From: Kaistella faecalis
Lineage (GTDB): Bacteria; Bacteroidota; Bacteroidia; Flavobacteriales; Weeksellaceae
Assembly (NCBI RefSeq): GCF_019195395.1
Contig: NZ_CP078067.1
Location: 496,001-560,000, forward strand
Length of the DNA: 64,000 bases
Direction: 5' to 3'
Position numbers and translations under genes: made by a program. This document shows, piece after piece, positions 7,924 through 17,426 of the stretch; the stretch's first letter is position 1; each line of letters begins with the position of its first letter. The notes beneath the pieces were generated by a model. The model was not told the DNA's origin, did no database searches, and saw only the letters and a program-made list of their open reading frames with translations.

Positions 7924-9324
7924 TTAAAACTTCCAGCCTAGTGTTAGAAAGAAATTATCTTTTTTATTCTCTACATTTGATACAATTGACGCATCAGACT
8001 CAACAATATAATTGTTTGAAAAATAACCGGTATTGTTCGACGCTGAGCCCTGTAAAAACGGGCTGCTGTACTCAGAATTCACATTCTGATATGCTGCGTC
8101 GATAAAGAAGGATTTGAAATCATATCCAACTCCTAAGCCCAACGTATTTCTTTTTCCTAAAATCAAGTTGTCGTAAGAAGTATTAGACGCAGTGCCGTTA
8201 TCCGACAAAGTGCTGATCGAAACTGAATCAAAAGGACTGGAAGCAAACCCATAACCGCCTCTTAATCTGAAAGCAGCAATGCGGTATTCCGCGCCAACTT
8301 TAACTTCTGAAAGATTTCTGGAGTTATCAGTAAAGAAATTATTCAGCTCAGTCTCTGCATTTCCATAAACTTTATATTTTGGTTTAGTAATGCCTAATGA
8401 ATAATCAACATTAATCGCGAAATTTTTGTTAGCTACATAAGCCGCACTTAAGGTCGCTTTCATTGGCGATGAAAGTTTACGGTCTTCAGTATAAGTTCCG
8501 TCAACAGGATTTTCATATTCGCTGTAAACTCTTGCAATACTCCACCAAGTTGGGGTTTCGAGTGACGCTCCTAATCTAAACTGTGGACTTACTTTGCCGA
8601 TAATTCCTACCGAAGCAGAAAACCCATTTGCAGATTCGGAGAAAGGCGTGTACTGCTTATTGTAAACGTCTGTAATATTTTCATTATTGGTAAACGCGGC
8701 AGAATCATACTGGTCCAAAATAGTATTATGGAAGTTTAGTCCTGCTCCAACATAAATTCTGTTATCGTAGTTACCTCCAACTCCAATGCTCATTTTCGAA
8801 AGATTCCCATAACGGTTATAAGCGTGTCCTGCAAACTGAAGCTCATCAACAAGCAAATTATCAGCATCCCTAATCTCATAGATAATATTGCTGTTGCCGG
8901 GAGTTTCAGAATAATTCTCAATCGACTGATTCGAATAATTTACTCCTACATTTACAAATTTCCAGGGTGTCGAGCCGGTGACAGGAAAAACAGCAATTCC
9001 GCCTACATTTCCTAAATCAGTATTATTTACCTTGTAATCAGCAGATTTCCCAGCATATGAAGTGGTATTTTTATTCGCTTCAATCCCTAAAGTCCCCGAA
9101 AATTCGCTTGCAATACTTACAGCGATACCCGCAGGATTTGAATTAAGCGTTGAGAAATCTCCACCTAAAGCCCCCATAGATCCGGCCATTGCATTGTATT
9201 TCGAAGAGCCATTCAACGATGAGTTAGAGTATACCTCAGCTGTATTTCTAAGAGTCGAAACATCTTGCGCATTCACAAAATATGCGGCAGAAAGTGTTAA
9301 AACTATTAAAGAATTTTTAATCAT
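7924..9324 (-). CDS. Outer-membrane beta-barrel transport protein (OMPP1/FadL/TodX-like)
   Basis: Outer-membrane barrel of 466 residues with an N-terminal signal peptide ending AAYFVNAQ. Right after it come NAMAGSMGALGGDFSTLNSNPAGIA, a segment whose GALGG...NPAG core marks the FadL/TodX family hatch region. The remainder alternates hydrophobic and polar residues as expected for a 14-strand barrel, and the last residues (FFLTLGWKF) end in the aromatic Phe used for barrel insertion. The family imports hydrophobic compounds such as fatty acids or hydrocarbons; the cargo here is unknown. A terminator-type hairpin follows at 7872-7895. Confidence 0.85.
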   Translation of the reverse strand: MIKNSLIVLTLSAAYFVNAQDVSTLRNTAEVYSNSSLNGSSKYNAMAGSMGALGGDFSTLNSNPAGIAVSIASEFSGTLGIEANKNTTSYAGKSADYKVNNTDLGNVGGIAVFPVTGSTPWKFVNVGVNYSNQSIENYSETPGNSNIIYEIRDADNLLVDELQFAGHAYNRYGNLSKMSIGVGGNYDNRIYVGAGLNFHNTILDQYDSAAFTNNENITDVYNKQYTPFSESANGFSASVGIIGKVSPQFRLGASLETPTWWSIARVYSEYENPVDGTYTEDRKLSSPMKATLSAAYVANKNFAINVDYSLGITKPKYKVYGNAETELNNFFTDNSRNLSEVKVGAEYRIAAFRLRGGYGFASSPFDSVSISTLSDNGTASNTSYDNLILGKRNTLGLGVGYDFKSFFIDAAYQNVNSEYSSPFLQGSASNNTGYFSNNYIVESDASIVSNVENKKDNFFLTLGWKF

Positions 9325-9349
9325 TTTAAATTATAAGTTTTTAAATATA

Positions 9350-10312
9350 TTATCTTCTGAATCCTCCGCCTGATCTGGTTGAACCCGAACTAGAGTTCGA
9401 TGATCCGCTGTTAAATCCTCCACCGCTGTTACCGCCTGAACGGAAACCCCCGCCGTCATTAGAATTCGTTCTGGTTCTTGGTTCACTGTAATTTGGGGAA
9501 CTCTGTCTCGGCGTATTTTGTCTTGGCGTGGTCGCTGGTTGCGGAGTAGTTCTGAGTCTTGGCTGCGTACCGTTATTCTGCTGATTGAATCTTGGATTAT
9601 TCTGTTGATTCTGATTCATTCTTGGATTATCATTTCTGAAACCAGAGTTTGCGTTGGTATTTACACGGTCATTGGAATTTCGTAAAGAATTTCTGAAGGC
9701 CCCATCTGCCCCACTTCTTTTGTATGTGAATCCACCATTATAGCTGTTGTAGTTTCCGTAACCGGAACCGTAAGGCGAATAATAACCATAAGGATTATAT
9801 CCGAAATACGGGTTATAGTATCCGTAATAGGGGCTGTAATGACCATACCAAGGACTGTAGTAACCGTACCAAGGATTATATCCCATACCCCACGGACTAT
9901 AGTAACCTCCGTATCCCCAATATGATCCGAAACCGAAATTCATTCCCCATCCAAATCCGGAATACATTCCGTACGGATATCCCCAGGTGTCATTATAATA
10001 GGTATCAGTTCCCGAATAGCTGCCCCAGTCGGAGTTTTGCTCCTTCCATTGTTCGTTTCGGTTATCTGCATTCAAATATTTGTTCTGATCATCAGTTGCC
10101 TGATAATCATAATATTCACCAACCCTGTTACCGCTGTTCATCACGGTTCCTTCAGGTAGTGTATCTCGGTTAGGATCGTAGTAAACACCATCGGTTTCGC
10201 TGTACCCACCCATCTGCGAACCGCAGGACATTAAAATTAAACCTCCTGCAACCGCCAAAACCGCTTGTGATTTCAGGATTTGAGGTAAATTTTTATAAGT
10301 AATTTTTTTCAT
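9350..10312 (-). CDS. Tyr/Gly-rich low-complexity lipoprotein
   Basis: No known domain. The N-terminus MKKITYKNLPQILKSQAVLAVAGGLILMSC ends in a lipobox, so a 320-residue lipoprotein is expected. Residues about 95-190 are a dense array of short Tyr-Gly-Pro-Trp units (such as YSPWYGHYSPYYGYY). The C-terminal third is Asn/Gln/Arg then Gly/Ser-rich and ends SGGGFRR. In this bacterial group such proteins sit beside proS and have sometimes been mislabelled as prolyl-tRNA synthetase; nothing in the sequence supports that. The composition suggests a disordered, possibly adhesive or phase-separating surface protein, which is only inference. The FadL-like gene starts 25 nt downstream. Confidence 0.7.
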   Translation of the reverse strand: MKKITYKNLPQILKSQAVLAVAGGLILMSCGSQMGGYSETDGVYYDPNRDTLPEGTVMNSGNRVGEYYDYQATDDQNKYLNADNRNEQWKEQNSDWGSYSGTDTYYNDTWGYPYGMYSGFGWGMNFGFGSYWGYGGYYSPWGMGYNPWYGYYSPWYGHYSPYYGYYNPYFGYNPYGYYSPYGSGYGNYNSYNGGFTYKRSGADGAFRNSLRNSNDRVNTNANSGFRNDNPRMNQNQQNNPRFNQQNNGTQPRLRTTPQPATTPRQNTPRQSSPNYSEPRTRTNSNDGGGFRSGGNSGGGFNSGSSNSSSGSTRSGGGFRR

Positions 10313-10339
10313 GATAAGGTGAAAAGTTTTAATTTGATT

Positions 10340-10347
10340 TATATTTG
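10340..10347 (+). promoter_or_regulatory. -7 promoter box for proS
   Basis: TATATTTG on the + strand in the divergent gap between the lipoprotein gene and proS. It would give a leader of about 100 nt before the proS ATG at 10455. On the opposite strand TAATTTTG at 10358-10365 is a candidate for the lipoprotein gene. Confidence 0.45.
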
Positions 10348-10454
10348 CACTTTATACCAAAATTATACCATTAACACGGCTAAATTTTGAGTAAAAATAC
10401 ACTTTTTAGATTAGATAGAAGTATTACACAAAAGTTAAATCAAAGATAAATATA

Positions 10455-11930
10455 ATGGCAAAATTAACTTCAAGAGCCGAAGATTACAGTAAATGGTATA
10501 ATGAATTGGTCGTAAAAGCGGATCTGGCAGAAAATTCCGGGGTTCGAGGATGTATGGTGATTAAACCTTACGGTTATGCGATCTGGGAAAAAATGCGCGA
10601 TGAAATGGACCGTAAGTTCAAGGAGACAGGGCATGAAAATGCGTACTTCCCCATCTTTATCCCCAAAAGTTTATTTGAAGCTGAAGAGAAAAATGCCGAG
10701 GGTTTTGCCAAAGAATGTGCGGTTGTTACCCACTACCGACTGAAAACCGATCCGAATGATCCGAAAAAACTGATCGTCGATCCTGAAGCTAAACTCGAAG
10801 AAGAACTGATTGTTCGTCCTACTTCCGAAGCCATCATCTGGAACACTTACAAAAACTGGATCCAGTCTTACCGCGATCTTCCGATACTAATCAATCAGTG
10901 GGCAAATGTTGTGCGTTGGGAAATGAGAACACGCTTATTCCTGAGAACGGCGGAATTCCTTTGGCAGGAAGGCCATACCGCACATGCAACAAAAGAAGAA
11001 GCGGTTGAGGAAACTGAAAAGATGCTTCACGTTTATGCAGATTTTGCCGAAAACTTCATGGCAATACCCGTAATTAAGGGAATTAAAACCGAATCCGAAA
11101 GATTTGCCGGCGCAGATGAAACCTACTGTATTGAAGCATTGATGCAGGACGGAAAAGCCCTTCAGGCAGGAACGTCACACTTCTTAGGGCAGAATTTCGG
11201 AAAAGCTTTCGATGTCAAATTCACAAACAGAGAAGGAAAGATAGAGCACGCATGGGGAACTTCCTGGGGAACTTCTACCCGACTGATGGGTGCATTGATC
11301 ATGACTCACTCTGATGATTTAGGGTTAGTACTGCCTCCTTCGTTAGCACCAATTCAGGTTGTTATTGTGCCTATTTTTAAAGGCGAGGAACAGCTGCAGC
11401 AGATTGACGAAGTTGCTTATGAAATTCAGACTAAACTTAAAGCAAAAGGTATCTCTGTAAAATATGATAACCGGACCGAAAATAAACCGGGCTGGAAATT
11501 CGCAGAATACGAACTTAAAGGTGTTCCTGTAAGAATTGCACTAGGTGCCAGAGATCTTGAAAACAAAACTGTGGAAATTGCCAGAAGAGACAATTTAACA
11601 AAAGAAACCCAGCCTCTTGAAAATCTCGGTACTTATATTGAAAATCTTCTTAAAACAATACAGGAAGATATTTATAAGAAAGCGCTGAATTACCGTGAAG
11701 AACATATCACAAAAGTTGAAACTTACGAAGAGTTCAAAAAAGTACTGGAAGAAAAAGGCGGCTTTATTTCAGCTCACTGGGATGGTTCTGCTGAAGAGGA
11801 AGAGCAGATCAAAAATGAAACAAAAGCGACGATCCGATGTATTCCGTTAGATAATGAACTGGAAGAAGGCATCTCAATGATTTCCGGAAAAACTTCAACT
11901 CAACGTGTTATTTTCGCAAAATCCTATTAA
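10455..11930 (+). CDS. proS: Prolyl-tRNA synthetase, archaeal/eukaryotic-type
   Basis: Class II aminoacyl-tRNA synthetase that charges tRNA-Pro in the cytoplasm. The 491-residue protein lacks the large editing insertion of the E. coli-type enzyme. It shows class II motif 1 in the [16 protein letters not shown] region, motif 2 as [27 protein letters not shown], and motif 3 as [21 protein letters not shown]. The anticodon-binding domain begins near [13 protein letters not shown], and a C-terminal zinc-type domain ends in the invariant Tyr (FAKSY). This is the group also found in archaea and many Bacteroidota. The ATG at 10455 begins the conserved [19 protein letters not shown]. Confidence 0.96.
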   Translation: MAKLTSRAEDYSKWYNELVVKADLAENSGVRGCMVIKPYGYAIWEKMRDEMDRKFKETGHENAYFPIFIPKSLFEAEEKNAEGFAKECAVVTHYRLKTDPNDPKKLIVDPEAKLEEELIVRPTSEAIIWNTYKNWIQSYRDLPILINQWANVVRWEMRTRLFLRTAEFLWQEGHTAHATKEEAVEETEKMLHVYADFAENFMAIPVIKGIKTESERFAGADETYCIEALMQDGKALQAGTSHFLGQNFGKAFDVKFTNREGKIEHAWGTSWGTSTRLMGALIMTHSDDLGLVLPPSLAPIQVVIVPIFKGEEQLQQIDEVAYEIQTKLKAKGISVKYDNRTENKPGWKFAEYELKGVPVRIALGARDLENKTVEIARRDNLTKETQPLENLGTYIENLLKTIQEDIYKKALNYREEHITKVETYEEFKKVLEEKGGFISAHWDGSAEEEEQIKNETKATIRCIPLDNELEEGISMISGKTSTQRVIFAKSY

Positions 11931-12053
11931 CATCGTTGACTGGTTAAATAAATGACATTAAAGTGTTAATTTAAATATAAATTATATAATTTAAAGCCTT
12001 TTTGGATTAATATTTGCATGGATTTATTAAGTTAAATTTTAAAATAAACTATT

Positions 12054-13337
12054 ATGTCATTAAATGTTATCGATCTTATCAAGGGACAGTTAGGTCCGGC
12101 ATTGGTTTCTCAGGCTGCTACGCAGTATGGAGAAAGTGAATCAGGAATTTCCAAAGCAATAAGCGGCTTATTGCCTGCGGTTGTTGGTGGAATGGCAAAT
12201 AATGCTAACCAGTCTACACTATTGGATGCTATTACAGGTGCCAATTCTACAAGTTTGCTCGGCAATCTTTTAGGAGGCTCATCTAATAATTCTTTAATCA
12301 CCACCGTTCTGTCTGCCATCTTTGGAGATAAAATGAATGGATTGATTAATGCTGTTTCTGGATTTTCCGGAGTAAGCAATTCCACATCGGGTTCTCTACT
12401 CAATATGGTTACTGGTGCTGCTTTAGGTTCACTAGGTAAGTATTCGGCAGATAATAATCTTGACAGAAACGGTCTTTCTAGTCTGTTAGCTGATCAGAAA
12501 GGCATTGTTTCTTCCCTACTTCCTGCAGGACTATCATTAGCGTCCCTCGGTTTAGGAAATTGGAGCGGCGAAACTGCTGTGGAAACCGAAAAGGTAAAGG
12601 TAACTTCTTATGACGACCCAAAAGTTGAAGTAAACCGAGGTGGTAATACTCATGTAAATGTTGACCGTACTGATGATAAAGATGCCGGATCCATCTGGAA
12701 ATGGCTTTTACCATTATTACTATTGGCTCTCGCTGCCTGGTTCCTTTGGAAACAGTGCAACCAGCCGGCTAATCAGACCACAACCATGACAGATTCTACC
12801 TCTGTAGTTACAGACTCTGCTGATATGATGCCAATGGATTCTTCAGCGGTTACCGTTACAAAAACAGATGAAGATATTGATCTGAACGGTGTAGCTCTGA
12901 AAGGATACAGAGGCGGAATGGAAGATTCAATGATTTCTTTCCTTAAGTCCGGTGGATATACAAATGCAGCGGATGATGCAGCACTTAAAGATGCATGGTA
13001 CACCTTTGACAAAGTAAACTTTAAAATGGGTTCTTCTACAGAGCTAGAAGATGGATCCCAGGTTCAGTTGGATAATTTGGTGGCGATTCTTAAAGCTTAT
13101 CCTGATGCTAAGATAAAAGTCGGAGGTTACACAGATAAGGTTGGGGACGAAGCAGCTAACGTGAAGCTATCCACAGCGAGAGCAAATTATATTAAAACTG
13201 CTTTGGAAAAAGCGGGTGTAGGTGCTCAGGTGATTGGTGCCGAAGGTTACGGAAGCCAGTTTGCTACTGTTGCAGCTACAGCTTCTGATGCCGAACGTGC
13301 AGTTGACCGTAAGATGGCAGTAAGATTTGCAAAATAA
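12054..13337 (+). CDS. DUF937 - single membrane helix - OmpA-domain protein
   Basis: A 427-residue, three-part protein. Residues 1-165 are Gly/Ala/Asn-rich and match DUF937 (LIKGQLGPALVSQAATQYG... SGLLPAVVGGMA). A single helix WLLPLLLLALAAWFLW (about residues 223-238) spans the membrane. The C-terminal OmpA/MotB-type peptidoglycan-binding domain has FDKVNFKMGSSTEL and KVGGYTDKVGDEAANVKLSTARA. No signal peptide precedes DUF937, so the N-domain is cytoplasmic and the OmpA domain periplasmic, probably anchoring the inner membrane to the cell wall. The gene has its own terminator at 13356-13385. No partner gene is evident. Confidence 0.85.
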   Translation: MSLNVIDLIKGQLGPALVSQAATQYGESESGISKAISGLLPAVVGGMANNANQSTLLDAITGANSTSLLGNLLGGSSNNSLITTVLSAIFGDKMNGLINAVSGFSGVSNSTSGSLLNMVTGAALGSLGKYSADNNLDRNGLSSLLADQKGIVSSLLPAGLSLASLGLGNWSGETAVETEKVKVTSYDDPKVEVNRGGNTHVNVDRTDDKDAGSIWKWLLPLLLLALAAWFLWKQCNQPANQTTTMTDSTSVVTDSADMMPMDSSAVTVTKTDEDIDLNGVALKGYRGGMEDSMISFLKSGGYTNAADDAALKDAWYTFDKVNFKMGSSTELEDGSQVQLDNLVAILKAYPDAKIKVGGYTDKVGDEAANVKLSTARANYIKTALEKAGVGAQVIGAEGYGSQFATVAATASDAERAVDRKMAVRFAK

Positions 13338-13355
13338 TTAATTAAGATTTGTATG

Positions 13356-13385
13356 AATCCCGGCAGATAGTCGGGATTTTTTTTT
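13356..13385 (+). terminator. Rho-independent terminator after the OmpA-domain gene
   Basis: Stem AATCCCG/CGGGATT (13356-13362 with 13372-13378) followed by a run of nine or more T. Confidence 0.85.
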
Positions 13386-13392
13386 GTTGAAA

Positions 13393-13423
13393 TTTGCGAA
13401 TTAGATTTATTTATTTAATTTTG
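13393..13423 (+). promoter_or_regulatory. Promoter of mntH
   Basis: TTTG at 13393-13396 and TAATTTTG at 13416-13423, spacer 19 nt. This is one of the best -33/-7 matches in the window. The predicted transcription start is near 13428-13430, about 13 nt before the GTG at 13443. Confidence 0.7.
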
Positions 13424-13440
13424 TTAGTCTAATCTAACAA
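13421..13440. promoter_or_regulatory. Palindromic operator, DtxR/MntR-like
   Basis: TTGTTAG and CTAACAA form perfect 7-bp arms around TCTAAT. The palindrome overlaps the end of the mntH -7 box and the predicted transcription start. Its TTAG-n-CTAA core resembles DtxR-family boxes (TTAGGTTAGCCTAACCTAA type). Binding by a manganese- or iron-sensing DtxR/MntR repressor is inference; no such regulator lies in the window. Confidence 0.55.
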
Positions 13441-13442
13441 TT

Positions 13443-14771
13443 GTGCCAAAATCTAATAGTGGTTGGCAGCGGGAAAAACACTCAAATTCCCTGCCTGAAG
13501 TATTTTCAAGCATCAACATTCCGAAAGACGCGAGTTTTTGGCGAAAACTCTTTGCTTTTGCCGGACCTGGGCTTATGGTGGCCGTAGGGTATATGGATCC
13601 TGGAAACTGGGCCACTGATATTGCGGGCGGCGCACAGTTTGGTTATACATTATTGTCTGTTATTTTAATTTCCAATCTGTTTGCAATCATTCTTCAGCAT
13701 TTATCATTGAAACTGGGAATCGTAGCTGAACGGGACTTAGCACAGGCATGCCGCGACCATTTTAATCCCACCACCAACTTCATCCTGTGGGTTTTCTGCG
13801 AGATTGCCATCGCCGCATGTGATTTGGCAGAAGTGATAGGATCTGCAATTGCCCTTAATCTCCTTTTTGGGATACCATTAACATGGGGAGTGGTTATTAC
13901 AGTCGTAGATGTATTTCTTATCTTATTTCTTCAGGCCAAAGGTTTCAGATATCTCGAAAGCATCGTGGCAGGGCTGATTTTTGTGATCTTAGGCTGTTTC
14001 ATTTATGAAATAATTCTCAGCAAACCCGATATATTCCCAATTCTAAGCGGTCTTGTTCCTCAAAAAGAAGTCATTACAAATCCTTCGATGCTCTATATTG
14101 CAATAGGGATTCTGGGTGCTACCGTGATGCCGCATAACTTATATTTACACAGCAGCATCATTCAAACCCGGAACTACGAACGGACTAACGAAGGAAAAAA
14201 AGAAGCGATTAAGTTCGCCACGATCGACAGTACAGCGTCATTATTCTTAGCTTTTTTCATCAACGCCGCAATATTGATCGTTGCTGCAGCTACGTTTCAC
14301 ACCACAGGGAATCAGGATATTGCGGACATTCATGATGCGCACAAAATGCTTGCACCAATTTTAGGAACTACTTTCGCAAGCATCTTTTTTGCAGTTGCAC
14401 TACTGGCTTCAGGGCAGAATTCAACACTTACCGGGACTCTGGCTGGGCAAATCGTGATGGAAGGATTTCTGAATATTCGTCTGAAACCCTGGTTAAGAAG
14501 ATTGATTACGCGGTTAATCGCTGTAATTCCGGCACTTATTGTCACCATTCTTTACGGCGAAAAAGGTACTACCGATTTACTCGTATTAAGTCAGGTTATC
14601 CTTTCAATGCAGTTGAGTTTTGCGGTCGTTCCTTTGGTTATGTTTACCGGATCTAAATTAAAAATGGGACAATTCGTAAACAAGCCATGGCTGCAGATAA
14701 CGGTATGGATAATTGCCATTATAATCATCTTGTTGAATTTATACCTCCTCATCGAAACATTTTTTGGGTAA
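13443..14771 (+). CDS. mntH: Nramp family divalent metal (Mn2+/Fe2+) transporter
   Basis: Inner-membrane proton-coupled metal importer, 442 residues with about 11 hydrophobic segments. The metal-site helix 1 carries [11 protein letters not shown] (DPGN motif) and helix 6 carries [14 protein letters not shown] (MPHN motif), both complete, so transport should be active. The start codon is GTG (13443), placed 20 nt after a full -7 box and directly after a DtxR-like palindrome, which suggests metal-dependent repression. The stop overlaps the start of the next gene by one base (TAATG), so the two are translationally coupled. Confidence 0.93.
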   Translation: MPKSNSGWQREKHSNSLPEVFSSINIPKDASFWRKLFAFAGPGLMVAVGYMDPGNWATDIAGGAQFGYTLLSVILISNLFAIILQHLSLKLGIVAERDLAQACRDHFNPTTNFILWVFCEIAIAACDLAEVIGSAIALNLLFGIPLTWGVVITVVDVFLILFLQAKGFRYLESIVAGLIFVILGCFIYEIILSKPDIFPILSGLVPQKEVITNPSMLYIAIGILGATVMPHNLYLHSSIIQTRNYERTNEGKKEAIKFATIDSTASLFLAFFINAAILIVAAATFHTTGNQDIADIHDAHKMLAPILGTTFASIFFAVALLASGQNSTLTGTLAGQIVMEGFLNIRLKPWLRRLITRLIAVIPALIVTILYGEKGTTDLLVLSQVILSMQLSFAVVPLVMFTGSKLKMGQFVNKPWLQITVWIIAIIIILLNLYLLIETFFG

Positions 14772-15514
14772 TGAAAATAAAATTTTTTGTTTTATTATGG
14801 CCTTTTGGATTGGTGAATGCTCAGGAAAGTATTCAAACCGACAGACCTGACCAAACGGAATCAACATCAATTACTCCGAAAGGTCACCTGCACATTGAAA
14901 CCGGATTTTTTTATGAAAGGACCGGGAAAGAATCTAAATCATTCTCCCATCCTACCGTTTTGTGGAAATACGGAATTCATGAAAATTTTGAAGCGAGAAT
15001 TGGCACAGAATTCATGTCGGAAATCGCCTCTTCTGATACAAAGTCTGGCATTCCGCCGCTGACATTTGGTTTTAAGGTTAAACTTGCAGACGAAAAGGTG
15101 TTTTTTCCAAAAATTTCTTTTCTAGGTCACCTGACGGCAAACAGACTTGCATCTTCAAATTATAAAACACCGCATCCTGCCCCTTCATTCAGATTTCTTT
15201 TTCAGCACACCTTATCGGACCGATTAAGTCTGGGTTACAATCTGGGTGCAGAGTGGAACGGCGAAAACCCAGATATCACCGGAATTTATACGGTTTCAAC
15301 TTCCTATTCATTTAATGAGCGGTTTGGCGGCTTTGCCGAATTTTATGGATTTATTAATGAATTTCAACCGCCAGATCATCGTTTCGATACCGGCTTCACT
15401 TATCTGTTTAGTAATAATTTTCAGGTTGATGCTTCTGCCGGAATTGGAATTTCCCATTTATCACCCCGCTATTTTTTATCCTGCGGCGCTTCGTACCGCT
15501 TCAGGCTAAAATAG
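14771..15514 (+). CDS. Outer-membrane transporter-like protein (MetA phenol-degradation family)
   Basis: A 247-residue exported protein. The signal peptide [18 protein letters not shown] is followed by SIQTDRPDQTESTSITPKGH, a hallmark of proteins annotated as transporter or MetA-pathway of phenol degradation. The rest reads as repeated amphipathic strands and ends in YRFRLK, consistent with a small outer-membrane barrel. The frame is open further upstream inside mntH, but the ATG at 14771, sharing a base with the mntH stop, gives a proper signal peptide. Coupling to mntH suggests a role in getting the metal, or a chelate of it, across the outer membrane; that is inference. Confidence 0.75.
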   Translation: MKIKFFVLLWPFGLVNAQESIQTDRPDQTESTSITPKGHLHIETGFFYERTGKESKSFSHPTVLWKYGIHENFEARIGTEFMSEIASSDTKSGIPPLTFGFKVKLADEKVFFPKISFLGHLTANRLASSNYKTPHPAPSFRFLFQHTLSDRLSLGYNLGAEWNGENPDITGIYTVSTSYSFNERFGGFAEFYGFINEFQPPDHRFDTGFTYLFSNNFQVDASAGIGISHLSPRYFLSCGASYRFRLK

Positions 15515-15588
15515 GAATTCTGCCGAAATGTCTTGAAACCTCATTTGGCAAAATCTTTGCGAAATGATGAGTACTAAAATGTAATATT

Positions 15589-16128
15589 ATGTCGGAAAAT
15601 CAAGATATACACGATGAAAATGCAAATCTGCAGGAAGAAATCAATCAAAAACCGGAAGCTGATGCCACAGAGAATGTGACAGCAGGTCCTACAACAGAGG
15701 AACTTTTGGCAGAAGAAAAAGACCGTTACATCCGTCTTTTTGCAGAATTCGAAAATTATAAGAAAAGAACTGCCAAAGAAAAAATGGAGTTTTTTCAGTA
15801 TGCGAATCAGGACATGATGATTTCTATGCTTGCAATCCTGGATGATTTCGAAAGAGCACTTAAAGAAATTGCAAAGACAGGAAACGAAACCGATTTACAG
15901 GGTGTAGAACTGATTTACCAGAAATTTAAAGGTAAACTTACGGAAAAAGGACTTCAATCAATGGAAGTGAAACCCGGCGACGATTTCAACGTAGATTTTC
16001 ACGAAGCGATTACCCAGATTCCGGCACCGACTGAAGATTTGAAAGGTAAAATTGTAGATGTTATAGAAACCGGTTATACCCTTCACGACAGAGTAATTCG
16101 GTTTACTAAAGTCGTTACAGGAAATTAA
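15589..16128 (+). CDS. grpE: Nucleotide exchange factor GrpE
   Basis: Co-chaperone that releases ADP from DnaK. The 179-residue protein has an acidic, disordered N-terminus (to about residue 40), a long dimerising helix with LLAEEKDRYIRLFAEFENYKKRT, and the C-terminal beta domain with the family signature GDDFNVDFHEAITQIPAP and DRVIRFTKVVTGN. It lies 70 nt upstream of dnaJ in the usual grpE-dnaJ pair; dnaK is not in the window. A weak -7-like box (AATCTTTG, 15552-15559) lies upstream. No CIRCE heat-shock element is visible. Confidence 0.95.
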   Translation: MSENQDIHDENANLQEEINQKPEADATENVTAGPTTEELLAEEKDRYIRLFAEFENYKKRTAKEKMEFFQYANQDMMISMLAILDDFERALKEIAKTGNETDLQGVELIYQKFKGKLTEKGLQSMEVKPGDDFNVDFHEAITQIPAPTEDLKGKIVDVIETGYTLHDRVIRFTKVVTGN

Positions 16129-16198
16129 AAACATAAATAAAAAAGGTAATTGAAAACAGTCAGTTATCTTTTTATCTTTTATCAATTATACCCAGAAA

Positions 16199-17311
16199 AT
16201 GTCAAAAAGAGATTATTACGAAATACTCGAAGTCAGTAAAAATGCGTCGGCAGACGAAATAAAGAAAGCCTACAGAAAAATGGCGCTTAAGTACCACCCA
16301 GATAAAAATCCGGGTGATAAAAGCGCTGAGGAAAAATTCAAAGAAGCTGCAGAAGCCTACGAGGTGCTGAGCGACGATAATAAAAAAGCTCGTTACGACC
16401 AGTTTGGCCATGCCGGAATGAATGGCGGCGGTGGATTCGGTGGTGGCGGATTCGGCGGCGGAATGAATATGGATGATATCTTCAGCCAGTTTGGTGATAT
16501 CTTCGGTGGACATTTCGGTGGTGGAGGTGGCGCACAGAGACAGCAGCAGCGCGGCAGCAACCTTAGAGTAAGAATAAAACTCAATCTTGAAGAGATGGTG
16601 GACGGAACCCAGAAAACCATCAAAGTCAAGAAGATGAAAATGGCTCCGGGTGCCACATCCAAAACCTGTACAACATGTAATGGAAGCGGTGTGCAGGTGA
16701 AAGTAATGAACACCATGTTCGGACAGATGCAAACTCAAACCCATTGTTCTACCTGTCAGGGAATCGGTAAAATTGCTGATAAAATTCCGGCAGGAGCTAA
16801 TGCACAGGGTCTCATTAAAGAAGATGAAGAAGTAACAATCAATATTCCAGCTGGAGCCAGAGAAGGAATACAGCTGAATGTACGCGGCAAAGGAAACGAC
16901 GCACCGTTTGGTGGTAATCCTGGTGATCTTTTGGTTGTAGTGGAAGAAGAAACAGATAACACCATCAAACGTGAAGGCGACAATCTTCACCAGGAACTGT
17001 ATATCTCCTTTGCAGAAGCTGCTTTAGGAACACAAAAAGAAATTCCTACCGTTGGCGGTAAAGTTAAAATTAAGGTTGATGCCGGTACACAGTCGGGAAA
17101 AATTCTCAGACTGAGCGGTAAAGGTTTACCAAGCATCGACAGTTATGGCAAAGGTGACATGTTTGTTCATATCAACGTTTGGACTCCACAGCATTTGTCT
17201 GCTGAGCAGCGGGAATTTTTCGAAAAACAAATGAAGAGCGGAGACATGATCGCAGAACCTTCCGGAAAAGAAAAGACCTTTTTCGATAAAGTACGCGACC
17301 TTTTCAATTGA
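16199..17311 (+). CDS. dnaJ: Molecular chaperone DnaJ with only half of the zinc-finger motifs
   Basis: Hsp40 partner of DnaK, 370 residues. The J-domain (1-70) has the invariant HPD in [16 protein letters not shown] Gly/Phe-rich linker follows ([15 protein letters not shown]). The zinc region normally has four CxxCxGxG repeats; here only two are present, CTTCNGSG and CSTCQGIG. The positions of repeats 1 and 4 are occupied by [11 protein letters not shown] and IPAGANAQG without cysteine. The C-terminal substrate-binding domains are intact ([42 protein letters not shown]). The reading frame is undamaged, so this is a lineage variant rather than decay. Confidence 0.95.
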   Translation: MSKRDYYEILEVSKNASADEIKKAYRKMALKYHPDKNPGDKSAEEKFKEAAEAYEVLSDDNKKARYDQFGHAGMNGGGGFGGGGFGGGMNMDDIFSQFGDIFGGHFGGGGGAQRQQQRGSNLRVRIKLNLEEMVDGTQKTIKVKKMKMAPGATSKTCTTCNGSGVQVKVMNTMFGQMQTQTHCSTCQGIGKIADKIPAGANAQGLIKEDEEVTINIPAGAREGIQLNVRGKGNDAPFGGNPGDLLVVVEEETDNTIKREGDNLHQELYISFAEAALGTQKEIPTVGGKVKIKVDAGTQSGKILRLSGKGLPSIDSYGKGDMFVHINVWTPQHLSAEQREFFEKQMKSGDMIAEPSGKEKTFFDKVRDLFN

Positions 17312-17375
17312 ATAATTAAAAAGTTGGGTTAAATATTTTCTAAACTAAACTTCTTATTTCCATACTACTAAAAAT

Positions 17376-17411
17376 AAAAAAGCAATCTGATTATTCAGAT
17401 TGCTTTTTTTT
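17376..17411. terminator. Bidirectional terminator between dnaJ and the DedA gene
   Basis: Perfect stem AAGCAATCTGA/TCAGATTGCTT around a TTAT loop, flanked by A and T runs on both sides. It serves dnaJ (+) and the convergent DedA gene (-). Confidence 0.9.
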
Positions 17412-17426
17412 ATATTGGGGAAATTC

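Noticed and set aside
15515-15588. CIRCE heat-shock operator before grpE
   Set aside because: No TTAGCACTC-N9-GAGTGCTAA-like repeat; only partial TTTGGCAAA/CTTTGCGAAA similarity is seen.
16202-16990. 262-residue minus-strand frame
   Set aside because: Antisense of dnaJ; its composition is the complement of the Gly-rich linker.
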